From Bryobacteraceae bacterium (GTDB taxonomy: Bacteria; Acidobacteriota; Terriglobia; Bryobacterales; Bryobacteraceae), in contig JAHDVK010000016.1 in NCBI GenBank assembly GCA_023384675.1, forward strand, positions 62,001 to 126,000: a stretch of 64,000 nt of DNA, given 5' to 3'. Shown here piece by piece: positions 45,352 through 54,785 of this stretch. The notes below the pieces were generated by a model. The model saw only the letters and a program-made list of their open reading frames with translations, was not told where the DNA came from and did not search any database. Position numbers and translations under genes: made by a program. Position 1 is the first letter of the stretch, and each line of letters starts with the position of its first letter.

Positions 45352-48300
45352 CTAGAACACGATCTTGCCGATCAGCACGAACAGCCGCACCTGATTCTGC
45401 TGCGCTGGATCAAGCTGCCCGAAACGGGTGTCGGTCACGCTGTTCGGCCGCACCGCGAGCCGCCCGAAATAGGCGTACTGAAACGCATTGTGCATGTCGC
45501 TGCGCAGCTGGAACTTGACCCTTTCCGTGATGCGGAACTCCTTGTACGCCGAGATCTCCCAACTGTTCAGCATCGGAGTCCGCACGTCGGGGAACCGCGT
45601 CGGGAAGCCGCGCAGCGTGAACGGCGCAATGGCCTGCCGCGGAAACAACGACGTGTCGAACCATGTGTCGAAGAATGGATCAAACTTGTCGCGCCCTTTC
45701 TGGCGCGCCAGTTCGTCCCGCTGCGATGACGTCAGCCGCGCGCTGCGCGCCTCGAGAGGCGACGCGTTGGGGAACTCGATCGGGATCCCCGAACGGTACA
45801 TCGCCTGCACCGCGAAGTTCCAGCCGCCCACCACCGCATCCAATCCCCGGTTGGCGCTGCTCATCCAGCGCCGCCCCCGGCCGAATGGCATCTCGTACGT
45901 CACCACGCCCGAAAATGTGTGCGGGATGTCCCATTCATTCAGCCTCTTTTCGAGCCGCGTGTCCCGCAGGTCGGTCAGCGTAGTGTCCTGCGCGTTCAGC
46001 AGTGTCATCTGCTCCAGCGTCTTGCCCCAGGTGTAGCTGGCTTGCGCTGCCAGGCCTTGAGCGAGTCGCCTCGTGGCCTTCGCCTGCAGCGAATGGTAGC
46101 TCTGGCCCCCGATTGGAACGTTCGTGATCGAAACGTTCGAAAAATGAGGATAGGCGAACAGCAACTGCTGCCGGGGAATATTCGCGCCATTGAATGCCGA
46201 CCCCGGCAACAGGCCCTGGAATGGATTCGCCACCTGCTGGCTGAAATAGGCTGCCCGCTGCGCCACCGGCAGGCTTTCCAGCACATCGCCCGGAATGAAG
46301 TTCATGTTCAGTGAGACCGGCAACTGCCGCGTCAGATTGCCGACGTAGCTCACATCCGTCAGCCAGCCGCCCGGCAACTCCCGCTGGAAGCCGAATGAAA
46401 ACTGGTGCGAGTACGGCAGCGGCCGGTCCATGAACTGAGCGCCTACGCCCAGACCCAGGTTCGTCGCCAGGCCCAGCGAATTGCCGATCGGCTGCAGCAG
46501 GCCGGTCGGGAAAATCTGCGATGGGAAAGGATCGCGCAGGTCCACCGCCGGCGTCAGATTGTTGTCCACGCTCGCCACCAGATTGGTCCGCTGGCTGAAG
46601 CCCGCATCCGAACCCGCCGCATTCTGGCCCAGCATCGACAACCCATACCCCCCGCGCATCACCCACTTGTCGGCGAACTGCCACGCCACGCCCATGCGCG
46701 GCTGGAAGTTGTTGAGGTCGCGGTTGAACGCTTCGCGCGCCGTTCCCGAATCGCCCGCGAATTGCAGTCCGCCGCGCAAGTTCAAGCCCGGCACCCGGTC
46801 GTTCAGAGGACTCGCCTGATCAAACGCGAATCCGCGGATCTGCCGGTTGTAGCGCTCCGCGATCGGCTGCTCGTAATCCCAGCGCAGGCCGAGATTCAAC
46901 GTCAGGCGGGATGTGATCTTCCAGTCATCCTGGAAAAAGAGCCCGAAATAATGGTTCCGCCAAGCCGGGTCCATGTTGCGGTCCACGTAGCCCGAAGTCG
47001 GATATCCCAGCAGGAACGTGGCGAACTCATTGCCCGACAGCGCATCGGCACGTTGCGGATCGGCTTGACTCCAGTTGCGCCCAAAGTTGTACAACCCGCT
47101 CGCCGCCTCCGGACGCAGACGGTTGTCGTTGTACCGCCGCGCATCCATGCCCATCTTGAACGAGTGACGGCCGCGAATCACCTGAAGGATCGGCTGCACC
47201 GACCAGCTGTCCTGCGTCTCGTAGTTGCTCGTGCGCGTCGCCCCCAGCGGGCTGAAATTGTTCCCCGAAAGGTTGAAACGCGGGAACTGCAGCCCCGTAA
47301 ACTGGTTGACCAGCTGGTCCGAAAACCCAAGCTGCCGCGGATCGAAGCCCGCCCCGAACGTGTTTCCGCTAAACCCTTCATACCGCGCCAGCCCGCCGCG
47401 CACGTTCAGCACCATGCTGGGCGAGATCGTGTATGTCCAGTCCGCCCCCCAGTTGCGCGATATGCGCGTCGACGGAAACTCGCCGCTCGGCTCCGCCGCG
47501 TTGGTGCCCCACTGCACGCGCGCCCAGTTGAACCACGGCGTCTGGCCGTAACGCCAGCTCAGCCGGCTCTTCTGCGTCACGTTCCAGTCCATCTTGCCGA
47601 TCCATTGGTCGTACTGGTTCTGCGAACTGTTCACGAAGAGGTAGTTGTTCAGCCCGTCCGGCGACTCGCTTACCCGGTTCGGATTCGGGTAAAAGCCCGC
47701 CGCGTTCGCCGCCACCGGATTCCGGCGGTTCGCCGGGATGAGATTGCCCGCGAACGGCGTCCGCACAAAGGCCCCCGCCGCATTGCGCGTCGTCGTCAGC
47801 GGGTCGTACATCGTGATCATGTTGCCCGCGTTGTTCAACGTCTGCGCGAAGTTGCCCTGCCGCTGCGCCTCGGTCGGCACCGTCCAGAGTTGCGTCTGCG
47901 GATTGCGCTCCCGCAGGCTCTCCAGCGAAATCATGAAGAACAGCCTGTTCCGTCCGTCAATCACCTTTGGCACATACACCGGCCCGTCCACCGTGAAGCC
48001 GTACGTGTTGTTCTTGTACTCCGGCCGCTTGATCCCGACCGCGTTCCGCGAAAACCCGTTCTCCGCCAGGTTGTCGTTCTTGAAAAACTCATATAACTGC
48101 CCGTGCAGTTGATTCGTCCCCGTGCGCAGCGTCACCGATGTGATGCCGCCGCCCACGCGCCCGTACTGCGAATCGTAATTGTTCGTCAGCACGTTCACTT
48201 CCTCGATCGCATTCAGCGCCGGCGCGAACGACGCGCTCCGGCTGCCGCGCGTCGTCGTCTGCCCGTCCAGCAAAATCTCGTTCTCCCCGCTGCGGCCGCC

Positions 48301-48843
48301 ATTGATCGATACGCCGTTGATATTCCCGAAGGCGTAAAGCTCGAAATTGCCCCAGTAATTGCTCGTTTTCGTTACGCCGGGCATCGTGAAAAGAAACTGG
48401 AACAGGTTGCGGCCGCTGGTCGGTATGTCCTCGACGAACTTCTTCTCAATCGTCGCCGTCCGCGACGCCGACTCTGTCTGCAGCAGCGGAACTTCACCCG
48501 TCACCGTCACACTCTCCGCCAGTGCGCCCAACTCCAGCCGGATGTCCAGCCGCACACGGTCCACCGCGCTCAGCCGTACACCGTCCCTCACAAACCGTTT
48601 GAAACCCTCTCTCTCCGCCGTCACCCGGTATTCGCCGGGCGGTAGAAAACGGGTCACGAACAGGCCCGTCTCATTCGTCTCCGTTTCATAGGGGATGCTG
48701 CGCTCGACACTCGTCACCACCACCCGCGCAGCGGCAACCGGCGCCCCCGCCGGGTCCGTCACAATCCCGCTAATTGTTGCTCGAAATTCCTGCGCCGATA
48801 GTCCGCTCGCCAGCACACACAATGCCAGCAGACTCCTCGCCAT
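45352..48843 (-). CDS. Large Oar-like TonB-dependent receptor
   Basis: An 1163-residue outer-membrane protein. The signal peptide is about 17 residues (MARSLLALCVLASGLSA). The carboxypeptidase-regulatory domain (DPAGAPVAAARVVVTSVE) leads into a plug domain with FGNINGVSINGGRSGENEI, core NINGVSINGGRSGENEI, and a very long barrel of about 950 residues ending in ERVKFQLRSDMHNAFQYAYF (core LRSDMHNAFQYAYF) and a final VF. It belongs to the Oar/Omp family dominant in Acidobacteria and Bacteroidetes. A perfect inverted repeat lies upstream at 48904-48943. Its neighbours are a barrel isomerase, a DapA-family aldolase and an IclR regulator, which suggests uptake of the compound those enzymes degrade. 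Confidence 0.9.
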   Translation of the reverse strand: MARSLLALCVLASGLSAQEFRATISGIVTDPAGAPVAAARVVVTSVERSIPYETETNETGLFVTRFLPPGEYRVTAEREGFKRFVRDGVRLSAVDRVRLDIRLELGALAESVTVTGEVPLLQTESASRTATIEKKFVEDIPTSGRNLFQFLFTMPGVTKTSNYWGNFELYAFGNINGVSINGGRSGENEILLDGQTTTRGSRSASFAPALNAIEEVNVLTNNYDSQYGRVGGGITSVTLRTGTNQLHGQLYEFFKNDNLAENGFSRNAVGIKRPEYKNNTYGFTVDGPVYVPKVIDGRNRLFFMISLESLRERNPQTQLWTVPTEAQRQGNFAQTLNNAGNMITMYDPLTTTRNAAGAFVRTPFAGNLIPANRRNPVAANAAGFYPNPNRVSESPDGLNNYLFVNSSQNQYDQWIGKMDWNVTQKSRLSWRYGQTPWFNWARVQWGTNAAEPSGEFPSTRISRNWGADWTYTISPSMVLNVRGGLARYEGFSGNTFGAGFDPRQLGFSDQLVNQFTGLQFPRFNLSGNNFSPLGATRTSNYETQDSWSVQPILQVIRGRHSFKMGMDARRYNDNRLRPEAASGLYNFGRNWSQADPQRADALSGNEFATFLLGYPTSGYVDRNMDPAWRNHYFGLFFQDDWKITSRLTLNLGLRWDYEQPIAERYNRQIRGFAFDQASPLNDRVPGLNLRGGLQFAGDSGTAREAFNRDLNNFQPRMGVAWQFADKWVMRGGYGLSMLGQNAAGSDAGFSQRTNLVASVDNNLTPAVDLRDPFPSQIFPTGLLQPIGNSLGLATNLGLGVGAQFMDRPLPYSHQFSFGFQRELPGGWLTDVSYVGNLTRQLPVSLNMNFIPGDVLESLPVAQRAAYFSQQVANPFQGLLPGSAFNGANIPRQQLLFAYPHFSNVSITNVPIGGQSYHSLQAKATRRLAQGLAAQASYTWGKTLEQMTLLNAQDTTLTDLRDTRLEKRLNEWDIPHTFSGVVTYEMPFGRGRRWMSSANRGLDAVVGGWNFAVQAMYRSGIPIEFPNASPLEARSARLTSSQRDELARQKGRDKFDPFFDTWFDTSLFPRQAIAPFTLRGFPTRFPDVRTPMLNSWEISAYKEFRITERVKFQLRSDMHNAFQYAYFGRLAVRPNSVTDTRFGQLDPAQQNQVRLFVLIGKIVF

Positions 48844-48903
48844 ATTCCATGCCCAGATATTTGAGAGACACATGGATGGAAAGGTAGCATGACTGCGTGA
48901 AAA

Positions 48904-48943
48904 CCGAAATACATTTCTGCTTCGCTCTCGTAGTGTATTTCGG
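48904..48943. promoter_or_regulatory. Perfect 10-base inverted repeat upstream of the TonB receptor gene
   Basis: CCGAAATACA (48904-48913) and TGTATTTCGG (48934-48943) are exact reverse complements with 20 bases between, so the arm centres are 30 bases apart (about three helical turns). It lies 61-100 bases upstream of the receptor start, in an AT-richer stretch. It is a good candidate operator for a dimeric or tetrameric regulator, possibly the IclR protein encoded nearby. Confidence 0.6.
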
Positions 48944-49031
48944 CGCTATCCAGAGATAGATTTTCAAAATACGCAAGATCACCCCGGCGCGGCACTTCGC
49001 GCTTCCCGCAGGGCCCCGATTTCGGCCTGGC

Positions 49032-49868
49032 TCAGGCCTTCAAACCGGCTAATACACCCCGCATATACGCGAACGACCGGTGCATCCCCGGCAGCGGATT
49101 GTCAGCGTTGATTTCGTACTCCAGCATCACCACGTGCTGGTAGTTCATCTGCTGCTTCAGCAGCTTCAACAGGCCCGCGATCGGCAGCACGCCGTCGCCC
49201 ACGTCGCACTGGCTCCTGCCAACCATGGCGTCCCCAAGATCCTTCACGTCCACGTCATAGAGCCGCGCGCCGCACTCCCGCGTCGCCTTCACAATATCCA
49301 CGCCCGTCCGCGACGTGTGCCCCGCATCCATACACACGCCCATCCGCGGATCCATATTCTTGATTAGCTTCAGCGCATCCGACGGCGCGGGAAAGTGCTT
49401 GTCTTCCGGCCCGTGGTTGTGGATCGCCACCTTGATGTCGTACTCCTTCACCATCCGCTCGACAATGGGCAGCGTTTCGGCCGTGGGCGCGCACGTCATC
49501 ACCTGAACGCCTAGCGCTTTGTTGAACTCGAACTTCTGCCGGATGTCGCCCTCATCCTTCTTCTGCAGGTTGGTGTTGCCCGAACCCACCAGGATGATGC
49601 CCGCATCGTCCAGCACCTTCTTGGCCTCGCGCACCTTGTCCGGCGTGCTGTCATAGGGCAGGTGCATTTCCAGTTTCAGCTTCGCGTAGCGCACCTTCAA
49701 TTCCTGGATCGCTTTGACCGCCTGCAGAAACGGCAGCTTACGCAGTGAATAGGTGGCCACCCCAAGCTTGAGATCGTCCGCCGCGCCCGCCGGCGCGGCC
49801 TTCAACATCGAGGGAATCGCGGGCAACGCCGCCGCGCCGGCAAGCAATGAACGTCGGGAAAAATTCAT
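49032..49868 (-). CDS. Exported sugar phosphate isomerase/epimerase-like TIM barrel (Tat signal)
   Basis: A 278-residue protein. The N-terminus NFSRRSLLAGAAALPAIP is a twin-arginine signal peptide, so the folded, probably metal-bound, enzyme is exported. The barrel holds metal ligands in AIHNHGPEDK, GVCMDAGHTSR, YDVDVKD and MLEYEIN, as in the hydroxypyruvate-isomerase and xylose-isomerase-like family. The start at 49868 fits the signal. It lies between the DapA-family gene (52 bases) and the TonB receptor gene on the same strand. Secretion of a sugar isomerase-like fold is a known feature of this lineage; its substrate is unknown. Confidence 0.85.
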   Translation of the reverse strand: MNFSRRSLLAGAAALPAIPSMLKAAPAGAADDLKLGVATYSLRKLPFLQAVKAIQELKVRYAKLKLEMHLPYDSTPDKVREAKKVLDDAGIILVGSGNTNLQKKDEGDIRQKFEFNKALGVQVMTCAPTAETLPIVERMVKEYDIKVAIHNHGPEDKHFPAPSDALKLIKNMDPRMGVCMDAGHTSRTGVDIVKATRECGARLYDVDVKDLGDAMVGRSQCDVGDGVLPIAGLLKLLKQQMNYQHVVMLEYEINADNPLPGMHRSFAYMRGVLAGLKA

Positions 49869-49920
49869 GGTGTGCACTCCAGTGCCCACCAGCTTATATC
49901 AGAATCGCGACCGCGGCTTG

Positions 49921-50862
49921 CTACCGCATCGGCGCCGGTTCGCCTTCTGCCACCAGAAGCCCCAGTTCCTCCATCCGCTCCCGCACCAGCTCGCAGTCGG
50001 CGGCATCCAGGGGCAAATGCGGCGGGGCCAGCACGTTTTCGCACAGCCCGTTCAGCGACATCGCCGCCTTCATCCCTTTCAGAAAGCTCGTGCCGTACCC
50101 GCCGAGGCCATAAAGCTTGTTGCTGATCGCCATGACACGGGCTTGCAACCGCCGCTCTTCCTCTACCCGGCCTTCCGTCACTGCGCGGTACAGGCTCACG
50201 AACAACTCGGGAAGCAGATTGGCGCCGCCGGTCACTCCCCCTGTCCCGCCCAGATGCAGGCTCTCAGCCAGCATCTCCTCCGGTCCCATGAAGATCGCGA
50301 AATCCTGAAACTGCGCCAGAGCCTGCTGCGCCTCCCGGAAATAGTCCAGGTCTCCCGAGCTGTCCTTGAACCCAACTACATCCGGCAGCCTCGCCAGCCG
50401 GACCAGCGTGTCGATCTCGAACCGTACCTTGGTCAAACTCGGAAAGTTGTAAAGGTAAAGCGGCAAATGCGCTTCCGCCGCCAGCCGGCGGAAGAATCCT
50501 TCCAGCTCCACCTGTGAGATCTGAAAATAACAGGGCGGCGCCGCGACAATTGCCGTGGCTCCACTCTGGTGAGCGAAATCGGCGAGCCGGACTGCCTCCT
50601 TCAAGGATGTGTCCGTCACGCCCACCAGCACCGGCACGCGCCCCCCAGCCGTGGCGCAGACCTCCCTGACAACTTCGAACCGAGCCCCGTAACCCAGGCT
50701 CGGCGCTTCGCCCGTGGTCCCTAACGCAAAGATCCCGTCCACCCCCGCTCGGATCATCCTTTCCACGATCCCGTAAAGCGCGTGGCGGTCTAAGGTCCCG
50801 TCTCTCTTCAGAGGCGTGATTAAGGGAGGGACGATTCCCCGTGTCGGACATCCCTGTGTCAT
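49921..50862 (-). CDS. Dihydrodipicolinate synthase/N-acetylneuraminate lyase family aldolase
   Basis: A 313-residue TIM-barrel aldolase. The active-site GTTGEAPSL, the Schiff-base Lys in VVGFKDSSGD and the Tyr region PLYLYNFPSLT identify the DapA/NanA family. The Tyr in YLYNFP and GGTGGVTGGANLLPEL are typical. It condenses or cleaves pyruvate-containing compounds such as 2-keto-3-deoxy sugar acids. Genuine DapA is less likely since the gene sits in a catabolic-looking cluster with an IclR regulator. The start at 50862 (MTQGCPTRGIVPPLITP, core GIVPPLITP) matches the family N-terminus. Cytoplasmic. Confidence 0.88.
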   Translation of the reverse strand: MTQGCPTRGIVPPLITPLKRDGTLDRHALYGIVERMIRAGVDGIFALGTTGEAPSLGYGARFEVVREVCATAGGRVPVLVGVTDTSLKEAVRLADFAHQSGATAIVAAPPCYFQISQVELEGFFRRLAAEAHLPLYLYNFPSLTKVRFEIDTLVRLARLPDVVGFKDSSGDLDYFREAQQALAQFQDFAIFMGPEEMLAESLHLGGTGGVTGGANLLPELFVSLYRAVTEGRVEEERRLQARVMAISNKLYGLGGYGTSFLKGMKAAMSLNGLCENVLAPPHLPLDAADCELVRERMEELGLLVAEGEPAPMR

Positions 50863-50927
50863 GAGTGTAAACCCATTGTGAGGGACGTTTCGGAATCGTG
50901 TCAAGCGGGCGTGAAAAACGAAACTGC

Positions 50928-51755
50928 CTACGATCTCGGTTTCGCCAAAACTGCCGTCACCGCCACGGCCGCTTTTTTCACGCTCTCGATCAACTTCTGC
51001 TGCTGCGCCGCCGTTCCCAGCCGCTGCCGCGGCAGCGACACGCTGATCGCCGCCATCGCGTTGCCCTCCGGCGCCATAATGGGTGCTCCGAAGCAGAATC
51101 CATCCGAGCAGGTCTCGGCCCGGTCCAGTCCATAGCCGCGTGCCCGGATCTCATCCAGTTCGGCGTGCAGTCTCTGCTCGTCCACGATCGTTTCGGGCGT
51201 GATCGGATTGATCCCGTAGCTCCGGATCAGATGCTCGCGCCGCTCCTCGGATTGAAACGCCGTGATGCACTTGCCCAGCGACGACGCATGCGGCTGCAGA
51301 ATCCGGCCCACGGTATTGCCCATACGGACAATCTGCGGGCTTTCCACCACCGCGACCACTTCGACATGATTGTCAAATAAAAAAGCCAGCGACGCCGTCT
51401 CCCGGTACTCCCTCACCAGTTCCCGCAACTGCGCCGTGCCCGCTTCCAGCACCTTCTCCAGATGCACCCGTCCCGCCCGCTTCACCGGATTCGCACGAAG
51501 GCTATACCGCCCCCCCGCGTCTTTCAGTACCGCCCCCTCGGCCTCCAGCGTGAAGAGCAGCCGGAACAGCGAGGTCTTCGTCAGCTTCACCAACCCCGAC
51601 AACTCGTGCAGGCTCATCGGTTGCGGCGCGGCCGACAATAAGTCCAACACCTGTAACGCCTTCGCCACTGCGCGGGAATAATACTGTCTCGCCTGCGGCG
51701 AAGCTCCTGCGCCCTTCTTCGTCTTGGCCGGGTTCTTCCGTGTGGCTGATTTCAT
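50928..51755 (-). CDS. IclR-family transcriptional regulator
   Basis: A 275-residue IclR regulator. The N-terminal helix-turn-helix contains LHELSGLVKLTKTSLFRLLFTLE (core LSGLVKLTKTSLFRLL) after a basic 25-residue extension rich in Lys and Ala. The effector domain shows ASSLGKCITAF, ERGYGLD-like ARGYGLDRAE and APIMAPEGNAMAAISVSLP, core PEGNAMAAISVSLP. IclR regulators repress or activate catabolic operons and bind small organic ligands. The start at 51755 is chosen because the upstream open frame is antisense to the dikinase gene. It precedes the aldolase, isomerase and receptor genes on one strand and probably controls them. Confidence 0.9.
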   Translation of the reverse strand: MKSATRKNPAKTKKGAGASPQARQYYSRAVAKALQVLDLLSAAPQPMSLHELSGLVKLTKTSLFRLLFTLEAEGAVLKDAGGRYSLRANPVKRAGRVHLEKVLEAGTAQLRELVREYRETASLAFLFDNHVEVVAVVESPQIVRMGNTVGRILQPHASSLGKCITAFQSEERREHLIRSYGINPITPETIVDEQRLHAELDEIRARGYGLDRAETCSDGFCFGAPIMAPEGNAMAAISVSLPRQRLGTAAQQQKLIESVKKAAVAVTAVLAKPRS

Positions 51756-51854
51756 GTCCGCTACTCGATTCCGTAATATATCACTCCCGTGGGCAGGGAA
51801 CCCTCTCCCGCTCCCGGACATCTGCTTAACTAAGGAGGGTATTGGGCCCGAAAG

Positions 51855-54785
51855 ATGACCTCGTCGCGAATCCTTAGTCTCGTTCTCGTCCTGCTCTGCG
51901 CCTCGCTCCTGCCCGCGGCAGCGCCCCGGCCCGTGCCAGCTCTGTCCCCTGCGCAGCAGGCCGAAGCACAGCGCCTGATCGATCAGGTCCGCCGCGATCC
52001 CCGTGGCCCATACGGCCCTATCCGCTGGTACTGCGAGGACGGACGCGTCCTCCCGCCCCAGGGCGTTCCCTGCCGCCCGGCGGGCGGCTTCCAGCACGCC
52101 GCCCCCGGCGCCCACGCCCGGCAACTCGCCAGCCTCAACTTCGACCTCGCCCGCTTCCTCGCCAACATGCCCTTCGACCAGTTCTTCGACGAAGCGCGCC
52201 ACCACCACTGGCCCCGTCAGCTCGTTCTGTTCGACTACCTCGTCACCGCCCACAACGGCTGGATCTACGGCCGCGCCTGGCAGCGCCGCGGCGTCCGCCA
52301 GGCCGAAGACGAGGAGGCCGCCGCCCGCCGCCTGCTCCGCCAATTGCTTCAGGACCCTGCCTGGGTCGAGCCCAACTATCTGCTCGCTGTCCAGTTGGTC
52401 TCCACCATCCCTCACGGCCTCGATACCGCGCGCACACGCCGCATTCGCGCGCTCTCTACACAACTCGCCGATCAGGATGCGCTGTTCCTCCCCCTCCGGG
52501 CCAAAATCCATTCGCGCCCCGGCCCTGAGGACATTGCCGCCGTCGAAGACTATCTCCGCCGCCGGCCGCCCGCCGATCCTGCCGGGTTCCGCGAATTCAT
52601 CCAGCTGATGCGCGAAGAATATTCGCTCGCCGGCTCCGCCCGCGCTCTGCCCGCTTTCCAGAAGCAGCTCAAAGGCTCGGCGGTTGAGGCCGACCTTGCG
52701 GCTCTGGCCGAAGCCGCGGCCCGCGGCAACCGCGAAGCCTTCGAAGCCGGCTCTCGCTTGACCCTGGCCATCCGCCGCGCCCTCGCCCAGCCCGGTCCCG
52801 GCACGCTCAAGCTCAACCTCGCCGATCTTCAAGTCTGGCTGCTGGACACGGTCTTCCGCTACGGCGCTTCCGAAGGCGCGCCCACCGGCTCCCGCCGCGA
52901 ACGGCTTGCCGCCGCCCGCCACTGGCTCCGCTACGCCACCGGAGCCGGACTGATTTCCTTCCGCCAGTTGGCGGCCATCGAAGAAGTGATCGAGCCGCTT
53001 CATGCCCGCGCCCAACTCGATGCCCGCGCTTATGACGAAGCGATCCGGGATCTCCATCGCACGCTCGAATGGGCGCGCGCCGCCATGATGCGCGAGTTCG
53101 GCCCCGTCCAGCGCCACTACCTCACCATCGCGCCCGAGGCCGCCGAGCTGATCGACGACCTCCTCCGCCGATCCGTCGCGCTCCACCTCTCGCGCCACGC
53201 CGAGGAACTCCTCGCCGACGCCGAAGCCGCCGCCGGCCGCCGCCACTCCATCCTCGGCCAGCCCGCCAGCCGGGGCGTCTTCGCTCTCAACCCCGGCGTC
53301 GCCATCGCCGCTCTCGACCTCATCGAACCCGGTCACGAAGAAGGCGTGCGCCTCGATCCCAACCGCATCTACGTGATCCCGGAAACCCTCGAAGACCTCA
53401 CGCCCGTCAAGGGCATTCTCACCCTCGACAGCGGCAACGCCCTCTCTCACACCCAACTCCTCGCCGCCAATCTCGGCATCCCCAACGCCACTTTCCCTTC
53501 GAGCCTCCTGCCCGAATTGCGCAAGCACAAGGGGCAACGTCTGTTCTACGCCGTTACCCCCGGCGGTGACATTATCCTCCGCCCCTGGAATTCGCTCTCT
53601 GAAGACGAACGCAGCGTCTGGACCACGCGGCCCACCGATTCCGGCCGGGTTAGCCTCGACACCAGCCGCCTGCGCCTCGACGTCACCCGCGTCATCCCCC
53701 TTCGCGAGATCTCCGCCGCCGACAGCGGCGTTCTCTCCGGTCCGAAGGCCGCCAATGTCGGCGAACTCGCGCGCCGCTTCCCCGGGCTTGTGTCCAACGC
53801 GGTAGTCGTGCCCTTCGGCATCTATCATCAGCATCTCCAGCAGGCCGAAAACGGCCAGCTCGCCGCGCGGATCCGCGCCGCCTTCGAGGAAGCGGAACGC
53901 CTCCGCAACCAGGGCGCCCCCGTGGACCGGATTCGTGAATTCATCTACCCGCAACTCGCCGCGTTCCGCCGCTCCATCCGGACGCTCCCCACGCTCCCCG
54001 AATTCGAACGCGACCTCGCCGCCCGCCTCGAGGAAGCCTTCGGCCCCGACGGCTCCTATGGCGTCTTCGTCCGTTCCGACACCAACGCCGAGGACCTGCC
54101 CCAGTTCACCGGCGCGGGCCTGAACCTCACCGTGCCCAACGTCGTGGGCCGCACGAACATCTTGCAAGCCGTCCGCGACGTCTGGGCCTCGCCCTTCGAG
54201 GAGCGCGCCTTCGAGTGGCGCAGCCGCGCCCTGGAATCGAGCGCCGCGGTCTTTCCCTCCGTTCTCATCCAACGCACCGTGAACAGCGAAAAGTCGGGCG
54301 TCCTGGTCACCGTCAATCTCGAAACCCTCAACCGTGAGGAAATCACCGTCAACGTGAACGAGGGCGTCGCCGCCGTCGTCGATGGCGGCACGGCCGAATC
54401 GCTCCTGTTGCGCCCGGATGGCTCCGTCAAGCTGCGCGCCCAGGCGCGTTCCCCTTACCGCCGTGTCGCGCTACCCTCCGGCGGCTTCGACGTCGTCGCT
54501 ACCACTGGCGCGGATTCCGTGCTGCAGCCCGATGAAATCCGCCAGCTCCGCGAACTTGCCGCTCAGGTGGAAGCCGAATACCCGAAAGCCCGCGACGCAA
54601 ACGGCGAAACGCTGCCCTGGGACATCGAGTTCGGCTTCGAAAACGGCCAGTTGCGCCTCTTCCAGATTCGCCCCCTCGTGCGTTTCCGTGAGCGCGCCAC
54701 CCTCGAACGCCTCGCCCGGCTCGAAGGCCCGCCGCCCGCCGCCGCCGCCACCGTCAACCTCGACGCGCCCCCGGAGTCGAAATGA
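51855..54785 (+). CDS. Exported dikinase-like protein: phosphohistidine domain followed by ATP-grasp PEP/pyruvate-binding domain
   Basis: A 976-residue protein with a signal peptide (residues 1-23, cleaved after PAAA). Residues about 30-480 are a unique helical region. A phosphohistidine domain follows with His532 in NALSHTQLLAANLGIP. The C-terminal ATP-grasp domain (PPDK_N type) has Lys631 (GPKAANVGEL), Arg740 in VRSDTNAEDLP and FQIRPLV. The order His-then-ATP-grasp is the reverse of PpsA and pyruvate phosphate dikinase, lacks their PEP TIM barrel, and matches plant glucan water dikinases. All key catalytic residues are kept, so it may phosphorylate a glycan or protein. ATGA couples it to the next gene. 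The nearest AAGGAGGG is about 16 bases upstream, further than usual. Export with an ATP-using fold is odd. Confidence 0.75.
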   Translation: MTSSRILSLVLVLLCASLLPAAAPRPVPALSPAQQAEAQRLIDQVRRDPRGPYGPIRWYCEDGRVLPPQGVPCRPAGGFQHAAPGAHARQLASLNFDLARFLANMPFDQFFDEARHHHWPRQLVLFDYLVTAHNGWIYGRAWQRRGVRQAEDEEAAARRLLRQLLQDPAWVEPNYLLAVQLVSTIPHGLDTARTRRIRALSTQLADQDALFLPLRAKIHSRPGPEDIAAVEDYLRRRPPADPAGFREFIQLMREEYSLAGSARALPAFQKQLKGSAVEADLAALAEAAARGNREAFEAGSRLTLAIRRALAQPGPGTLKLNLADLQVWLLDTVFRYGASEGAPTGSRRERLAAARHWLRYATGAGLISFRQLAAIEEVIEPLHARAQLDARAYDEAIRDLHRTLEWARAAMMREFGPVQRHYLTIAPEAAELIDDLLRRSVALHLSRHAEELLADAEAAAGRRHSILGQPASRGVFALNPGVAIAALDLIEPGHEEGVRLDPNRIYVIPETLEDLTPVKGILTLDSGNALSHTQLLAANLGIPNATFPSSLLPELRKHKGQRLFYAVTPGGDIILRPWNSLSEDERSVWTTRPTDSGRVSLDTSRLRLDVTRVIPLREISAADSGVLSGPKAANVGELARRFPGLVSNAVVVPFGIYHQHLQQAENGQLAARIRAAFEEAERLRNQGAPVDRIREFIYPQLAAFRRSIRTLPTLPEFERDLAARLEEAFGPDGSYGVFVRSDTNAEDLPQFTGAGLNLTVPNVVGRTNILQAVRDVWASPFEERAFEWRSRALESSAAVFPSVLIQRTVNSEKSGVLVTVNLETLNREEITVNVNEGVAAVVDGGTAESLLLRPDGSVKLRAQARSPYRRVALPSGGFDVVATTGADSVLQPDEIRQLRELAAQVEAEYPKARDANGETLPWDIEFGFENGQLRLFQIRPLVRFRERATLERLARLEGPPPAAAATVNLDAPPESK

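Noticed and set aside
46405-48096. A 563-residue + frame inside the large TonB receptor
   Set aside because: Antisense to a receptor with complete domain motifs; Arg/Val/His-rich composition.
49921-50862. DapA of lysine biosynthesis
   Set aside because: The family is right, but the context (IclR regulator, isomerase, TonB receptor) points to catabolism, and no other lysine gene is near.
51756-54272. A very long open minus-strand frame (over 800 codons) continuing upstream from the IclR gene
   Set aside because: It is antisense to the dikinase-like gene, has a Gly/Ala/Glu-biased composition and no recognisable motif. The IclR protein starts naturally at 51755.
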